Positions 16,851 to 26,024 of a stretch of DNA of 64,000 nt are shown here, piece by piece. Source of the DNA: Thermoanaerobaculia bacterium (GTDB lineage Bacteria; Acidobacteriota; Thermoanaerobaculia; Multivoradales; J023); NCBI GenBank assembly GCA_030431255.1, contig JAUIJL010000030.1:47631-111630 (forward strand). The letters are read 5' to 3'. Numbering within the stretch: position 1 is the first letter of the stretch; each line of letters opens with the position of its first letter. The translations under genes and the position numbers were made by a program. The notes under the pieces were generated by a model. It saw nothing but the letters and a program-made list of their open reading frames with translations. It did not search any database and was not told the DNA's origin.

Positions 16851-17762
16851 GTGACCGGAACCTCCAGCTCAGCCCGACGATGGAACCCTTTCAGTCGTCG
16901 ATCGGGGTCGAACGACGGACCGCAAGAGAGCTGGGAAAAAACTTTTCTGGCCCATCGGGAGCGGATAGAGCTCGCCGCTGAGCGAGTGGCGAAACGCGCC
17001 GGTCTTCCTCCCCAGGAAGTCGAGGATTTCGTCGCCGGGGTCCGATTGAAGCTGATCGAAGACGACTACGCCGTGCTGAGAAAGCACCGCGGGCAAAGCT
17101 CCATGGCCACCTATTTGATCACCGTGGTGCACAATGCGTTCAAGGATCACTGCGACCAACGCTTCGGCAAATACCGCCCCTCGGCCAAGGCCAAAGAGCT
17201 CGGCCCCTGTGGTCGGGCCTTGGAACGCGCGTTGGTGGTCGACCAGATGGAGCTCGAAGCCGCGGTTCAAGCCCTAGCTCAGCGACCCGACCTAGAGACC
17301 ACCGAGTCCGAGCTGAAGCGCATCGCCGAGCAGCTTCCCCCGACCAAGGTCAAAAGGCGTTTCGTCGACGAGCAGGCGTTGGAGCAGGTCCCCGTCTCCA
17401 GCTCGGGCTCCGCGACCGAGCACCGTTTGCTCGACGGTGAGCGGGCCCGGCAAGCCGACCAGCTTTCCACCGTCTTGCGCTCGGCGCTCCAAGCCTTGCC
17501 CGCCCAGGATTTCCTGATTCTGAAATTGCATCTGCGCGACGGCCAAACCCTAGCCACCATCGCCGACCGGCTCGAGCTGCCCCAACGGCCCCTCTATCGA
17601 CGAAAGCATAAATCCCTCGACACTTTGCGCAATCACCTCGAGGCCAAAGGCCTGAGCTGGCCGGAGGTGCGGGACTTGCTCGAATGGAATCGTGATTTGG
17701 GCTTGGGATTCGACCCTGAGGACTCACACCCCGGCAGCGCCGGCCTAGGAGCCGCAACATGA
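16851..17762 (+). CDS. RNA polymerase sigma factor, ECF-like with long linker
   Basis: The 303-residue product begins at a GTG. Residues about 40-110 match sigma region 2 (LPPQEVEDFVAGVRLKLIED; SSMATYLITVVHNAFKDHC). Residues about 205-265 match region 4 (SALQALPAQDFLILKLHLRD; LATIADRLELPQRPLYRRKHK), which ends in the helix-turn-helix reading the -35 element. The linker between them is about 90 residues, longer than in standard ECF factors, and has its own helical content. Its stop overlaps the start of the next gene by four bases (ATGA); the neighbour looks like a membrane anti-sigma factor, so the two form a translationally coupled regulatory pair. Confidence 0.85.
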   Translation: MTGTSSSARRWNPFSRRSGSNDGPQESWEKTFLAHRERIELAAERVAKRAGLPPQEVEDFVAGVRLKLIEDDYAVLRKHRGQSSMATYLITVVHNAFKDHCDQRFGKYRPSAKAKELGPCGRALERALVVDQMELEAAVQALAQRPDLETTESELKRIAEQLPPTKVKRRFVDEQALEQVPVSSSGSATEHRLLDGERARQADQLSTVLRSALQALPAQDFLILKLHLRDGQTLATIADRLELPQRPLYRRKHKSLDTLRNHLEAKGLSWPEVRDLLEWNRDLGLGFDPEDSHPGSAGLGAAT

Positions 17763-18769
17763 ACGGCCCGCACGCTTCCCCACCTTCGGATCTAGAGACT
17801 CTGGCGGCCTTCATCGAGCATCGTCTGCCGGAGGCTGAGCGCCGCCGAGTCGAGGAGCGCTTGGCCCGAGACGAGGAGTTTTACGAGATCTACACCGAGA
17901 CCCTGCAGACCCTCGAAGAGCTCGAGGCCGAGCCTGCTTCCGCCTCGCCCATCTCCATAGGCCCCCGGCTCCATCAAAGAGGCAGAGCCCGGCTCCTATC
18001 CTTGGCGGCAAGCCTCGTCGTGGTCTCGGGTTTCGTGTTGATGTGGGCCATGCCGAGATATTTCCTCGGCTCCACCGGGCCGACGGGTGTGAGCGCTCGG
18101 CTCGGGGATCGCGCCGACTGGGACCTCAAAGCCCTCCATCCGACCACCCGAAGTGCCGGCGATCCGGCGTCCTGGACTTTCGAATGGGGTGCTTTGGGCA
18201 TCCATCTCGGAACCCATCTCATCGACCTGCAGGTCGCTTTGGAGGCCGGTGATTGGCGCGCCGCCGAACGGGCCGCTGCTCAGTTGGCCGGGGAGCTGAA
18301 GGGCAGCCTATTCTTTGATGGCGGGACCTTCGAGGAAATGGCTTCGTCTCTCGAGCCGCCCGAAGCCAGGGGCGATGAGGGTGAGCATCCTGGCCTGGCG
18401 CCGGACACACGAGACCGTCACCTTCAGACCTTGGCCGAGCAGGACGAGCTCTTCGAGCAAACGTATCAGCAGCTCGGCTTACGGGCTTATCACCTGGGCA
18501 AATGGCTCGAATCCACGCGTCTCATGGCCCTGAGCCGGGACGAGCGCCCCCTTCGCAATCGGCTGGGCCGCCTATCCGCCGCCGAGCGGATCCTCCAGAA
18601 AGACGGATTCGAGACCTACAAGCTGCAGCGGAGCGAGGAAATCCTTGACCGCCTGAAGCTGCTTCGGGAGGCCGACGACCCTCAAGCTCTCGACTTCAAG
18701 GCGATTGCGAAACTGCTCGAAGACCTGATCGTCGAGCTGGGACGAGAGAGCTCGTCTCTCGAACCCTGA
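17759..18769 (+). CDS. Membrane anti-sigma-like protein, coupled to the sigma factor
   Basis: The 336-residue product overlaps the sigma gene by four bases. Residues about 10-60 form a helical N-terminal domain (LAAFIEHRLPEAERRRVEERLARDEEF) with the architecture of anti-sigma N-termini that hold the sigma factor. It lacks the His-Cys-Cys zinc ligands of the ZAS class. One membrane segment follows at about residues 80-102 (LLSLAASLVVVSGFVLMWAM). The remaining 230 residues are extracytoplasmic, helical and charged, without a recognised fold. By position and topology it should sequester its partner at the membrane until an envelope signal arrives. Confidence 0.75.
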   Translation: MNGPHASPPSDLETLAAFIEHRLPEAERRRVEERLARDEEFYEIYTETLQTLEELEAEPASASPISIGPRLHQRGRARLLSLAASLVVVSGFVLMWAMPRYFLGSTGPTGVSARLGDRADWDLKALHPTTRSAGDPASWTFEWGALGIHLGTHLIDLQVALEAGDWRAAERAAAQLAGELKGSLFFDGGTFEEMASSLEPPEARGDEGEHPGLAPDTRDRHLQTLAEQDELFEQTYQQLGLRAYHLGKWLESTRLMALSRDERPLRNRLGRLSAAERILQKDGFETYKLQRSEEILDRLKLLREADDPQALDFKAIAKLLEDLIVELGRESSSLEP

Positions 18770-18816
18770 CACCTGACGCCTGCGTCGCCCCTCCCATAGC
18801 CCGGTTCAGCCGGCGC

Positions 18817-18861
18817 CGAGTTTCTTGCACGCACCGGGTTTCTTGCACCGGGTTTCTTGCA
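18817..18861. repeat. Short tandem repeat of 14 bp
   Basis: CCGGGTTTCTTGCA occurs twice in direct succession (18834-18847 and 18848-18861). A diverged copy, CGAGTTTCTTGCA, lies at 18817-18829. It sits in the gap between the anti-sigma gene and the PAP2 gene, about 80 bases before the latter. Confidence 0.85.
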
Positions 18862-18939
18862 ATTATCACCTCGCGTTCACCCCTCCTTCACACTTGACGC
18901 CTAAATTTCGAGCATCGCAGGCCGTAATCCGCGTTCGCA

Positions 18940-19524
18940 ATGCTCGACAGGCTGTGCAAAAGAGAGGTGACCGTGCGAGTAGCCCCCCATCTATCGACTT
19001 TTCAGCGGATTTCGGAGCTGGAGCTACCGGTCTGCCGTTTCTGTCATCAGCTCAGCAGTCGCCGGGTTCACCGCTTCTTTTCCATGATCAGCAAAATCGG
19101 TGACGGCCATTATTGGTATTTGGTCTTGCTATCTCTCTTTATATTCCACGGCCTCGACGCCGTTCCCGTGTTCACCCACGTGGCGTCGGTCGGTTTGGTC
19201 TGCCACGTGCTCTACAAAAGTCTCAAGAATCGCACGGCGCGAACCCGCCCGTTCGCATTCGCCGAGGCCGGATTCGATCTCACCGTTCCGCCCTTGGATA
19301 AATATAGTTTTCCATCGGGTCACACGCTTCATGCGCTGACGTTTACCCTCGTCGTGACCTCGTACTTTCCCCAGTTGGGTTGGATCCTATTTCCCTTTAC
19401 TATTTTGGTGGCTGCCTCCCGCATCGTGCTCGGATTGCACTACCCCACAGACGTGGTGGCTGGTGCGTTGCTCGGCTGCCTACTCAGCTTCCTCTCTTTC
19501 CAAATCTCATTCCCTTTGATCTGA
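18940..19524 (+). CDS. PAP2-superfamily membrane phosphatase
   Basis: The 194-residue product has all three phosphatase motifs: KNRTARTRPFAF (KxxxxxxRP), YSFPSGHTLHAL (PSGH) and ASRIVLGLHYPTDVVAG (SRxxxxxHxxxD). Four to five hydrophobic segments surround them, for example YWYLVLLSLFIFHGLD and GALLGCLLSFLSFQISFPLI. Such enzymes dephosphorylate phosphatidate, undecaprenyl pyrophosphate or related lipid phosphates at the membrane. The first 45 residues contain a CRFCH pair and look less conserved; a start at the in-frame GTG near 18973 is possible. It sits 79 bases before a GT4 glycosyltransferase, which points to glycolipid metabolism. Confidence 0.88.
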   Translation: MLDRLCKREVTVRVAPHLSTFQRISELELPVCRFCHQLSSRRVHRFFSMISKIGDGHYWYLVLLSLFIFHGLDAVPVFTHVASVGLVCHVLYKSLKNRTARTRPFAFAEAGFDLTVPPLDKYSFPSGHTLHALTFTLVVTSYFPQLGWILFPFTILVAASRIVLGLHYPTDVVAGALLGCLLSFLSFQISFPLI

Positions 19525-19603
19525 CGAGACAAGCCCCGACAACTCCCGAGCCTTCGTCGAGATCGGACCTCGCGGTCCCGTCTCGGCCATGCGTGATACC
19601 AAC

Positions 19604-20776
19604 ATGAAAATTCTCTACATCTCAGATGTTTTCTTCCCCCGCGTCAACGGGGTCTCCACCTCCATCGCCACCTTCCGCTCAGAGCTGCAAAAGCTTGGGC
19701 ATCGGGTGGATCTGGCAGCTCCGAGATACGGCGGCGAGCCCGAGGAGGACGGCATCATCCGATTCGACGGACGATCCGTGCCATTTGATCCGGAAGATCG
19801 CTGGATCCATCGCAAATCCGTGCTCGAGCATCACCGTCATCTGATCGCCCAACAATACGATCTCGTGCACGTCCAGACCCCTTTTGTCGCCCATCGGGTC
19901 GGCCTGCGTCTGGCCAAGGAGCTAGGGGTGCCGGTGGTCGAGACCTACCACACCTTTTTCGAGGAATATCTCTACCACTACCTACCCTTCGCACCGCGCG
20001 GATGGATGCGCGGCTTGGCCAGGTATTTCTCGCGCCACCAATGCAATCGGGTGGACGCGTTGGTGGTCCCTTCCCGGGCGATGGAAGACGCCTTGACCAG
20101 CTACGGTGTCCACACCCAGATGTATAGGATCCCCACCGGTCTCAAACCGGAAGAATTCGCTTGCGGAAACGGCGCCCGATTCAGAGACAAATATCGCATT
20201 CCCACGGATCGTCCGACCCTCGTACACATCGGGCGGGTCGCCTTCGAGAAGAATATTTCGTTCCTGCTGAGGATGTTGCGGCGTTTGGTGAGCAAAATCC
20301 CCAATGTCCTATTGGTCATCGCGGGGGAAGGGCCGGCGGTCCCCAGCCTCAAACAGCAGGTGCAAGAGCTCGACCTCGACGGCCATGTGCTCTTCCTCGG
20401 TTATATGGATCGAGGCACCGAGCTGATGGATTGTTATCGAGCCGCGGACGGTTTCGTCTTTGCTTCGCGCACTGAAACCCAAGGGCTGGTGTTGTTGGAA
20501 GCCATGGCGCTCTCGGTGCCGGTGGTCTCCACCGCGGTGATGGGGACCCGCGACATCCTGGAGCCGGAAAAGGGCTGTCTGGTGGCCCAGGAAGACGAGC
20601 AAGACTTCGCCGCCAAGGTCGAGTCCCTTTTGACCAACTCCCAGCTACGAAATCGACTACGACGCGAGGCCCGCGAGTACGCCCTGGTGGAATGGAATGC
20701 GGCGACCATGGCCCAACGTCTGGCCGAGGTCTACCAAGGGCTGACCCGCGAGCACCGACTCAAAACCGCGGCTTAG
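19604..20776 (+). CDS. GT4-family glycosyltransferase, probable glycolipid synthase
   Basis: The chosen ATG begins MKILYISDVFFPRVNGVSTS, a standard GT-B N-terminus; an ATG at 19589 would add five residues. The 390-residue product carries the acceptor-domain signature DLVHVQTPFVAHRVGL and VVETYHTFFEEY. The donor-domain signature is VHIGRVAFEKNISFLLRML, and the GT4 EX7E motif is in SRTETQGLVLLEAMAL. The closest functional group by motif is retaining enzymes that transfer glucose or mannose to diacylglycerol or phosphatidylinositol. It follows a PAP2 phosphatase, whose action on phosphatidate would supply diacylglycerol, so a two-step glycolipid route is plausible. Confidence 0.87.
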   Translation: MKILYISDVFFPRVNGVSTSIATFRSELQKLGHRVDLAAPRYGGEPEEDGIIRFDGRSVPFDPEDRWIHRKSVLEHHRHLIAQQYDLVHVQTPFVAHRVGLRLAKELGVPVVETYHTFFEEYLYHYLPFAPRGWMRGLARYFSRHQCNRVDALVVPSRAMEDALTSYGVHTQMYRIPTGLKPEEFACGNGARFRDKYRIPTDRPTLVHIGRVAFEKNISFLLRMLRRLVSKIPNVLLVIAGEGPAVPSLKQQVQELDLDGHVLFLGYMDRGTELMDCYRAADGFVFASRTETQGLVLLEAMALSVPVVSTAVMGTRDILEPEKGCLVAQEDEQDFAAKVESLLTNSQLRNRLRREAREYALVEWNAATMAQRLAEVYQGLTREHRLKTAA

Positions 20777-21021
20777 CGCCAATGCCCGTTCACAAATGCT
20801 CTCGACGGGTCGGCGCGGCGCTCTGCGCGCGTCGCTACGAGCTCGCGCCACCGGTGAGATGCCGTTGCAAGTCTCTGATGTGGCGGGCCTTACGCCGATT
20901 CATCGGCTGAATCGCTCAGACATGCTTCGCTTCCGTGCTCGATGCGCCGCGCCTTCTTAATCCTCGAAAACGCCAAACCTGGATGGAGTCATGCCAATTG
21001 AGGCAAGATCCGCTGACCCGG

Positions 21022-22821
21022 CTACCGACCGTCAGCGCGGCGATAAACGACCTCGCCGCCCATGATGGTCAGGTCGACTCGGGCGTCGCGGATCTCTTCG
21101 GCGGGAACGGTGAGGATGTCCTTCGACAACACCACTGCATCCGCCAGCTTGCCCACCTCCAATGAGCCGACCACGTCCTCTTGGAAGGCGCCGTAGGCGC
21201 CGTCGAGGGTCATGGAGCGCAGGGCTTCCAAACGTCCCAAGGCTTGTTCGGGATAGAAGGTCTCGCCGTTTTTCATCAAGCGGGTCACCGCGGAGTGATA
21301 GTTGGCGATCGGGTCGACGTCTTCCACCGGTGCGTCGGTGCCGTTGATCAACGCCGCTCCGGACTCGCGGAGCTTTTGCCAGACGTAGGCACCGGCTTCG
21401 GATCGCTCGTCACCGATGCGCTCCGGTACCCACGGCCCATCGGAGGTGCAGTGGACGGTTTGCATGGAAGCGATCACCCCCAGCTCAGCGAAGCGGGGGA
21501 TGTCCTCGGGATCCAAATGTTGGGCGTGCTCGATCCGCCAGCGGAGCTTCGAAGGCGTCCCGTCTCCGGCCTCGAAAGCCTCGGCGTAAATGCCCAACAC
21601 CTCCCGATTGGCCCGATCACCGATGGCGTGGGTGGCCAGCTGATAGCCGTGCTCGCGGGCCAGCTCCGCCGTGCGACGGAGATCGTCGAGGTCCGAAAGC
21701 TGTAGACCGACGGTGTCGGGGTCGTCGTCGTAGGGGGCCAACAGCCAGGCGCCGCGCGATCCCAAGGCGCCGTCCATGTACCGTTTGATGCCGCCCACGG
21801 CCAGCACATCATGGTCGCCGTAGTTAGCCGTTTTATAGTCCGCCAGATTGGCCGCCAGCTCCTCGTTGGAGCCCGCCACCATGACCCACAACCGGGTGCC
21901 GAGCTTTCCTTCGTCGGCGGCTTTGCGCAGGACGTCCACATCGCTGAACGGCGAGCCGGCGTCGTGGAAGGACGTCACCCCTTTGGACCGGCATTCGTCA
22001 CCGGCCATCTTCACCATCTTCAGGGCCTCGCTCTCCGACGCCGCGCCTTCGGCGCCACCGCGGGCCCGATGGATCAGACCCTGGGCGGTCTCGTTGAATA
22101 AACCGGAGGCCTTGCCCTGCTCGTCGCGCACGATGTCGCCACCGGCGGGGTTCGGGGTGTCGGCGTCGATGCCCGCCAAACGCATGGCCTCCGCGTTGGC
22201 CAACAGCGCGTGGCCGCTGGCGTGGGTCAACAGCACGGGGTTGTCGGGGGCGGCGGCGGTGAGATCGTCGTGGGTGGGGAACTCGTTGACCACCCGAGCC
22301 GGCTCGTCGGACCACTTATCCTGGTGCCAACCGCGACCTCGAATCCACTCACCGGGCTCGGCCTCGGCGGCCGCCTCGCGCACCATGCCGACGATGCCCG
22401 CCCAGCTGTCGGCCGTGGACAAGGGCAGCTGAATGCGCGCGTCTCCGATGGAGAGAAAATGGGCGTGGGATTCCACAAAGCCGGGAATCGCCAGCCGACC
22501 CCGTAGATCCACGATTTCCGTCGCGTCCGACACCAAGGCCTCGATTTCGGAACGGGCGCCGAGCGCAACGATCTTGCCGTCTTTGGCCGCCAAGGCTTCC
22601 ACCTCGGGCTGTTGGTCGTCGACCGTGGCGATTTTCCCTCCCCAGATCACCAGATCGGCCGCGGATTCCGGCGGTGCTCCCGAGCCGGTCTCAGCACCGG
22701 GATCGGCACAGCCCATCACGCCGAATACCAACCCGAGCAGGGCACAACCCGCACCGAAACCGAAAGCCGATCGGTCCGACCTCGAAGCGGCGGATCGTCG
22801 CGAAAAATCTCTGAACGCCAT
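21022..22821 (-). CDS. Amidohydrolase-3 (YtcJ-like) lipoprotein
   Basis: The 599-residue product has an arginine-rich N-terminus, a hydrophobic segment and a lipobox (GVMGC) that should make it a lipoprotein. The amidohydrolase begins at about residue 50 (DLVIWGGKIATVDDQQPEVE). Family motifs include the metal-binding PGFVESHAHF, GRGWHQDKW, THASGHALLANAEAM, TSFHDAGS, DGALGSRGAWLL, ATHAIGDRANREVL and RIEHAQHLDPEDI, and the late acidic ligand in LINGTDAPVED. All expected His/Asp residues look present. YtcJ-type enzymes hydrolyse exocyclic amides or related bonds; the natural substrate is usually unknown. It is transcribed alone and is divergent from the ankyrin gene. Confidence 0.9.
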   Translation of the reverse strand: MAFRDFSRRSAASRSDRSAFGFGAGCALLGLVFGVMGCADPGAETGSGAPPESAADLVIWGGKIATVDDQQPEVEALAAKDGKIVALGARSEIEALVSDATEIVDLRGRLAIPGFVESHAHFLSIGDARIQLPLSTADSWAGIVGMVREAAAEAEPGEWIRGRGWHQDKWSDEPARVVNEFPTHDDLTAAAPDNPVLLTHASGHALLANAEAMRLAGIDADTPNPAGGDIVRDEQGKASGLFNETAQGLIHRARGGAEGAASESEALKMVKMAGDECRSKGVTSFHDAGSPFSDVDVLRKAADEGKLGTRLWVMVAGSNEELAANLADYKTANYGDHDVLAVGGIKRYMDGALGSRGAWLLAPYDDDPDTVGLQLSDLDDLRRTAELAREHGYQLATHAIGDRANREVLGIYAEAFEAGDGTPSKLRWRIEHAQHLDPEDIPRFAELGVIASMQTVHCTSDGPWVPERIGDERSEAGAYVWQKLRESGAALINGTDAPVEDVDPIANYHSAVTRLMKNGETFYPEQALGRLEALRSMTLDGAYGAFQEDVVGSLEVGKLADAVVLSKDILTVPAEEIRDARVDLTIMGGEVVYRRADGR

Positions 22822-22922
22822 TGGACTTGCCCTTTCTGGGAAGATGATCGTTTGCTCATGGAGGGCGCATGATAGCGCACCTGAAGCAGCAATCCTCGAC
22901 GGCTGTGGGCTATGATCACCGT

Positions 22923-23018
22923 GTATGGAATCGCTATGAAGGATAGCCGCAGTTAAGGATAGCCACTGTGAAAGATAACCGCAGTGAGAGATGGTCGCTG
23001 TGAAAAGTAATCACAGTG
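22923..23018. repeat. Six degenerate 16-bp tandem repeats ahead of the ankyrin gene
   Basis: Units begin at 22923, 22939, 22955, 22971, 22987 and 23003. Examples are AAGGATAGCCGCAGTT, AAGGATAGCCACTGTG, AAAGATAACCGCAGTG and AAAAGTAATCACAGTG. The last half of each unit alternates between CGCAGTG-like and CACTGTG-like forms, so neighbouring units are partly inverted. The 16-bp phase is kept although the sequence drifts. The run ends 43 bases before the ankyrin ATG and lies in the divergent intergenic region shared with the amidohydrolase. There are no spacers, so it is not CRISPR; a protein-binding array is possible. Confidence 0.8.
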
Positions 23019-23061
23019 CTGGTGCCGGGCACCCCGGCCCAAACCCGCAAGGAGAACGACG

Positions 23062-23820
23062 ATGACCAAAAAAGGACTGCCCGTTCTCGGCAATCCGGCT
23101 CCGGAAGAGGGATCCGCCGACCGCGACTTCTTGGAGCAGCCGCGGGAAATTTCGACCCCGGAGTTTCTCCAGGCGGTCCAAGAAGATCGACGGGAAGACG
23201 TCGCCAAGATGATCGTGCACGACGACCGCCTGGTGAAGAGCCGCGACCCTTCCGGTGCGACCGCCGTCCAGCTCGCCGTCTACCACGGTCTCGACGAGAT
23301 CCTCGGCATCTTGTTGCGCGCGGAAGTGCCGTTGGACGCCTTCGAGGCCGCCGCCGTCGGCGATACCCCCCGGGTCAAGGAGTGTGTCGAAAAGGATCCG
23401 AGTCTGCTCGGCTCGTGGTCCGAGGACGGATTTCCCCTCTTGGGGCTGGCCGCCTTCTTCGGCCGTCTGGACACCTTCGACTACCTCCTCGAGCAGGGAG
23501 CGGACCCGAATATCCAGGCCACGAATCCCGCGCGGGTATGCCCACTGCACAGCGCCGCCGCCCACCGCGACCAAGAGGCCTCCCTGGTCATGGCCCGCAA
23601 GCTGATCGCCGCGGGTGCCGACATCGAGGCGGAGCAAGCCGGTGGCTTTCACCCCTTGCACCAAGCCGCCGCCGGCAATCATCTGAAGCTGGTCGACCTA
23701 CTCTTGGAGGCCGGCGCTGACCCCTCGTGCGAGAACGATACCGGCAAAACTCCCCTCGACTTGGCACGTGAGCGAGGCCACGATGCCATCATCGAGCGGC
23801 TCAGCGGGCTCGGGACCTGA
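23062..23820 (+). CDS. Ankyrin-repeat protein
   Basis: The 252-residue product has a strong AAGGAGA site. After a polar N-terminus it contains about five to six ankyrin units, recognisable as SGATAVQLAVYHGLDEILGI, GFPLLGLAAFFGRLDTFDYL, VCPLHSAAAHRDQEASLVMA, GFHPLHQAAAGNHLKLVDLL and GKTPLDLARERGHDAIIERL. There is no signal peptide or membrane segment, so it is a cytosolic protein-protein interaction module. The partner is unknown; neither neighbour is an obvious client. The degenerate 16-bp repeat array lies just upstream and may regulate it. Confidence 0.92.
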   Translation: MTKKGLPVLGNPAPEEGSADRDFLEQPREISTPEFLQAVQEDRREDVAKMIVHDDRLVKSRDPSGATAVQLAVYHGLDEILGILLRAEVPLDAFEAAAVGDTPRVKECVEKDPSLLGSWSEDGFPLLGLAAFFGRLDTFDYLLEQGADPNIQATNPARVCPLHSAAAHRDQEASLVMARKLIAAGADIEAEQAGGFHPLHQAAAGNHLKLVDLLLEAGADPSCENDTGKTPLDLARERGHDAIIERLSGLGT

Positions 23821-23967
23821 CGGCATCCCTGGCGAGGCGAGCCACGAGGCCGGTATACTCGGAGCCGGTTATTTCGAAAACCTCCGCGGCCCTGGCGATT
23901 CCAAGACCTGCGGGGCAGCTCGAATCCATGACCTCCCCATGCTGAGCAGACGCCAAGTCATATTCTG

Positions 23968-25983
23968 ATGAATATTCCGACCCACACGGCCCCCGCTCAA
24001 GGTACCGAATATTGCCTGCGTGGCGAGATTGGTGGCCTTGAGCAGCTCTACTTGCTCAAGCCGGGTGAGAATCGGCTCGGTGCCCTCGACTCCAACGAGG
24101 TGACCCTGCCGATTCCCGGCGTCTCACGCATGCACGCCCGCCTCAGCCTGTCGGCCACGGGTGACCTCAGCATCGAGGATCTTTCGAGCAAGAACGGCAC
24201 GTTTGCCGACGGCCAGCGGATCCAAACCGCCACCGTACCGGTGGGGTCGGAGCTACGATTCGGCCCGGTCAGCCTGCGCTACGAGGAATTCCATCGAGAC
24301 GACGGTCGGTTGGCGATCAGCTTCGATTTCAATCCTACCGAGCAGACCATGTCGTTCCCGATCCAGGGATCGCCACGCAATACGGGCACCCAGATCAGCT
24401 CCCTCACCCGCCAATGGCTGATTCTGGCCGAAGCGTTCCAAGAGCGCTTGATGTACGGCGATGCCGGCGATTTCACCGCCGCCCTGAGCTTGTTGGTGGA
24501 GGAAATGCACCTCGACACCGCCTGCATGATGGAGCTGCCCGACGGCCGCGAGCCGGTTTTGCTCAACACCGTCGGCCGGCTCGACGACGCGGCGGCCAAA
24601 GAGCTCAAGCGGGTCCTGAAACCGTTCCGTCAGCAACCGGCCGGCCGCAACAGCATCTACTACGACACCTTGAACGACAGTCGCGGCGGCTCCCTCACCG
24701 TCGCCGCGTTGCGCTCCCCCGGTGCCGATCCCCTTGTGCTCGCGCTCTGGGGCCGATTCCCCGGGCGCCTCGACAGCGAGCAATTCCTGCGTCTGCTGAT
24801 CCGCATGCTCGATGCCCAGCGCCCCAACGTAGCTCGCGGCGGCCAGCGGGACTCCGAGGACAACTCGGGCATCTACCCCGGCTTGATCGTGCCTCCGGAC
24901 TACGTCTACGCCCAATCCGAGGTCATGCGTCAAATCTACGACCTGATGCAAACCTTGGCCCAGGGCGATTTACCCATTCTGATCATCGGCGAGACCGGCG
25001 TCGGCAAAGAATATCTGGCCCAAATCCTCCACAGCTCCTCGCCCCGACGCCGCGGTCCGTTCGTCGCCATCAATTGCGCGGCCATTCCCGCGGAGCTGCT
25101 GGAAGCGGAGCTCTTCGGCATCGGCGACGGCGTGGCCACCGGGGTGACCGCCCGCAAAGGCAGATTTCAGCTGGCGGACGGCGGCACCCTCTTCCTCGAT
25201 GAGATCGGGGATATGTCGGCGGATCTCCAGGCCAAGCTGCTGCGAGCCTTGCAGGAAAAGGAGGTCCATCCCTTGGGCAAGGAGCCCGTAGGAGTGGACG
25301 TCCGGGTGCTCGGAGCCACCAACCAGGAGCTGCTGAACCGCATCAGCGACGGCTCGTTTCGGGCCGACCTCTACTACCGCCTAGCGGGTTATGTGCTGGA
25401 AATTCCACCCCTGCGCGAGCGACGGGAGGACGTCCCGCCCCTGGTCGAGCATTTCATTCGTCAATGTGCCGGCGAGCTCAATCGCTCGATCCGGGGTCTG
25501 ACGGTGCACGCCTTGCGTATGCTCACGGACTACCCGTGGCCCGGTAACGTCCGCGAGCTCGCCAACGAGGTGCGCCGGGCGGTCTATCTCTGCCCGGAGC
25601 ACCGCACCATCGAATCCTCCACCCTTTCCAAGACCCTGCGCCAGCACTACGCCACCCAAGGGCTCGGCGGCCTCGGGCTCGACAGCTCCGACGGCCATTC
25701 CACGCCGGGCACTCAAAGCGGTGACCTGCCGCGCCGCGAGCGCAGCCGGGACGACAGCAAAATCGTGTCCAGGCCCGTGGGCCTGAGCCTCGACTCCCTC
25801 GATTTGGAGGAGCTCGAGCACAAGGCCATCGACGAGGCCCTGCGCCGCTGCCAGGGCAACCAAGTCCAAGCCGCCAAGCTCCTGGGCATCTCGCGCCAAA
25901 AGCTGCGCCGACGGATGGAACGTATGGGTCATCTCAAACCCCCCGCCGGCAAATCCCCAAAGAGCCCAGCCGAAGATGAATAA
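23968..25983 (+). CDS. FHA-AAA+-Fis regulator (sigma-54 activator family) with altered GAFTGA loop
   Basis: The 671-residue product opens with an FHA domain (residues about 15-105; LPIPGVSRMHARLSL, LSSKNGTFADG) that should bind a phosphothreonine protein. A GAF-like middle region (about 130-290) follows. The AAA+ domain has Walker A GETGVGKE near residue 340 and Walker B GGTLFLDEIGDM. Its sensor/arginine region is ATNQELLNRISDGSFRADLYYRL. A Fis-type helix-turn-helix ends it (QVQAAKLLGISRQKLRRRME). The sigma-54 contact loop, normally GAFTGA, reads GVATGV near residue 388, so classical sigma-54 activation is doubtful. It lies 41 bases upstream of an NtrC-type regulator and probably shares its transcript. 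Confidence 0.9.
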   Translation: MNIPTHTAPAQGTEYCLRGEIGGLEQLYLLKPGENRLGALDSNEVTLPIPGVSRMHARLSLSATGDLSIEDLSSKNGTFADGQRIQTATVPVGSELRFGPVSLRYEEFHRDDGRLAISFDFNPTEQTMSFPIQGSPRNTGTQISSLTRQWLILAEAFQERLMYGDAGDFTAALSLLVEEMHLDTACMMELPDGREPVLLNTVGRLDDAAAKELKRVLKPFRQQPAGRNSIYYDTLNDSRGGSLTVAALRSPGADPLVLALWGRFPGRLDSEQFLRLLIRMLDAQRPNVARGGQRDSEDNSGIYPGLIVPPDYVYAQSEVMRQIYDLMQTLAQGDLPILIIGETGVGKEYLAQILHSSSPRRRGPFVAINCAAIPAELLEAELFGIGDGVATGVTARKGRFQLADGGTLFLDEIGDMSADLQAKLLRALQEKEVHPLGKEPVGVDVRVLGATNQELLNRISDGSFRADLYYRLAGYVLEIPPLRERREDVPPLVEHFIRQCAGELNRSIRGLTVHALRMLTDYPWPGNVRELANEVRRAVYLCPEHRTIESSTLSKTLRQHYATQGLGGLGLDSSDGHSTPGTQSGDLPRRERSRDDSKIVSRPVGLSLDSLDLEELEHKAIDEALRRCQGNQVQAAKLLGISRQKLRRRMERMGHLKPPAGKSPKSPAEDE

Positions 25984-26024
25984 CCGATCCATGATCCCGA
26001 CCGGGAAATAACCCCTTCCGAAAT

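Noticed and set aside
22923..23018. 16-bp repeats considered as CRISPR or replication iterons
   Set aside because: There are no spacers and no Rep or DnaA gene; the units are too degenerate for a plasmid-type iteron set. Kept only as a repeat of unknown role.
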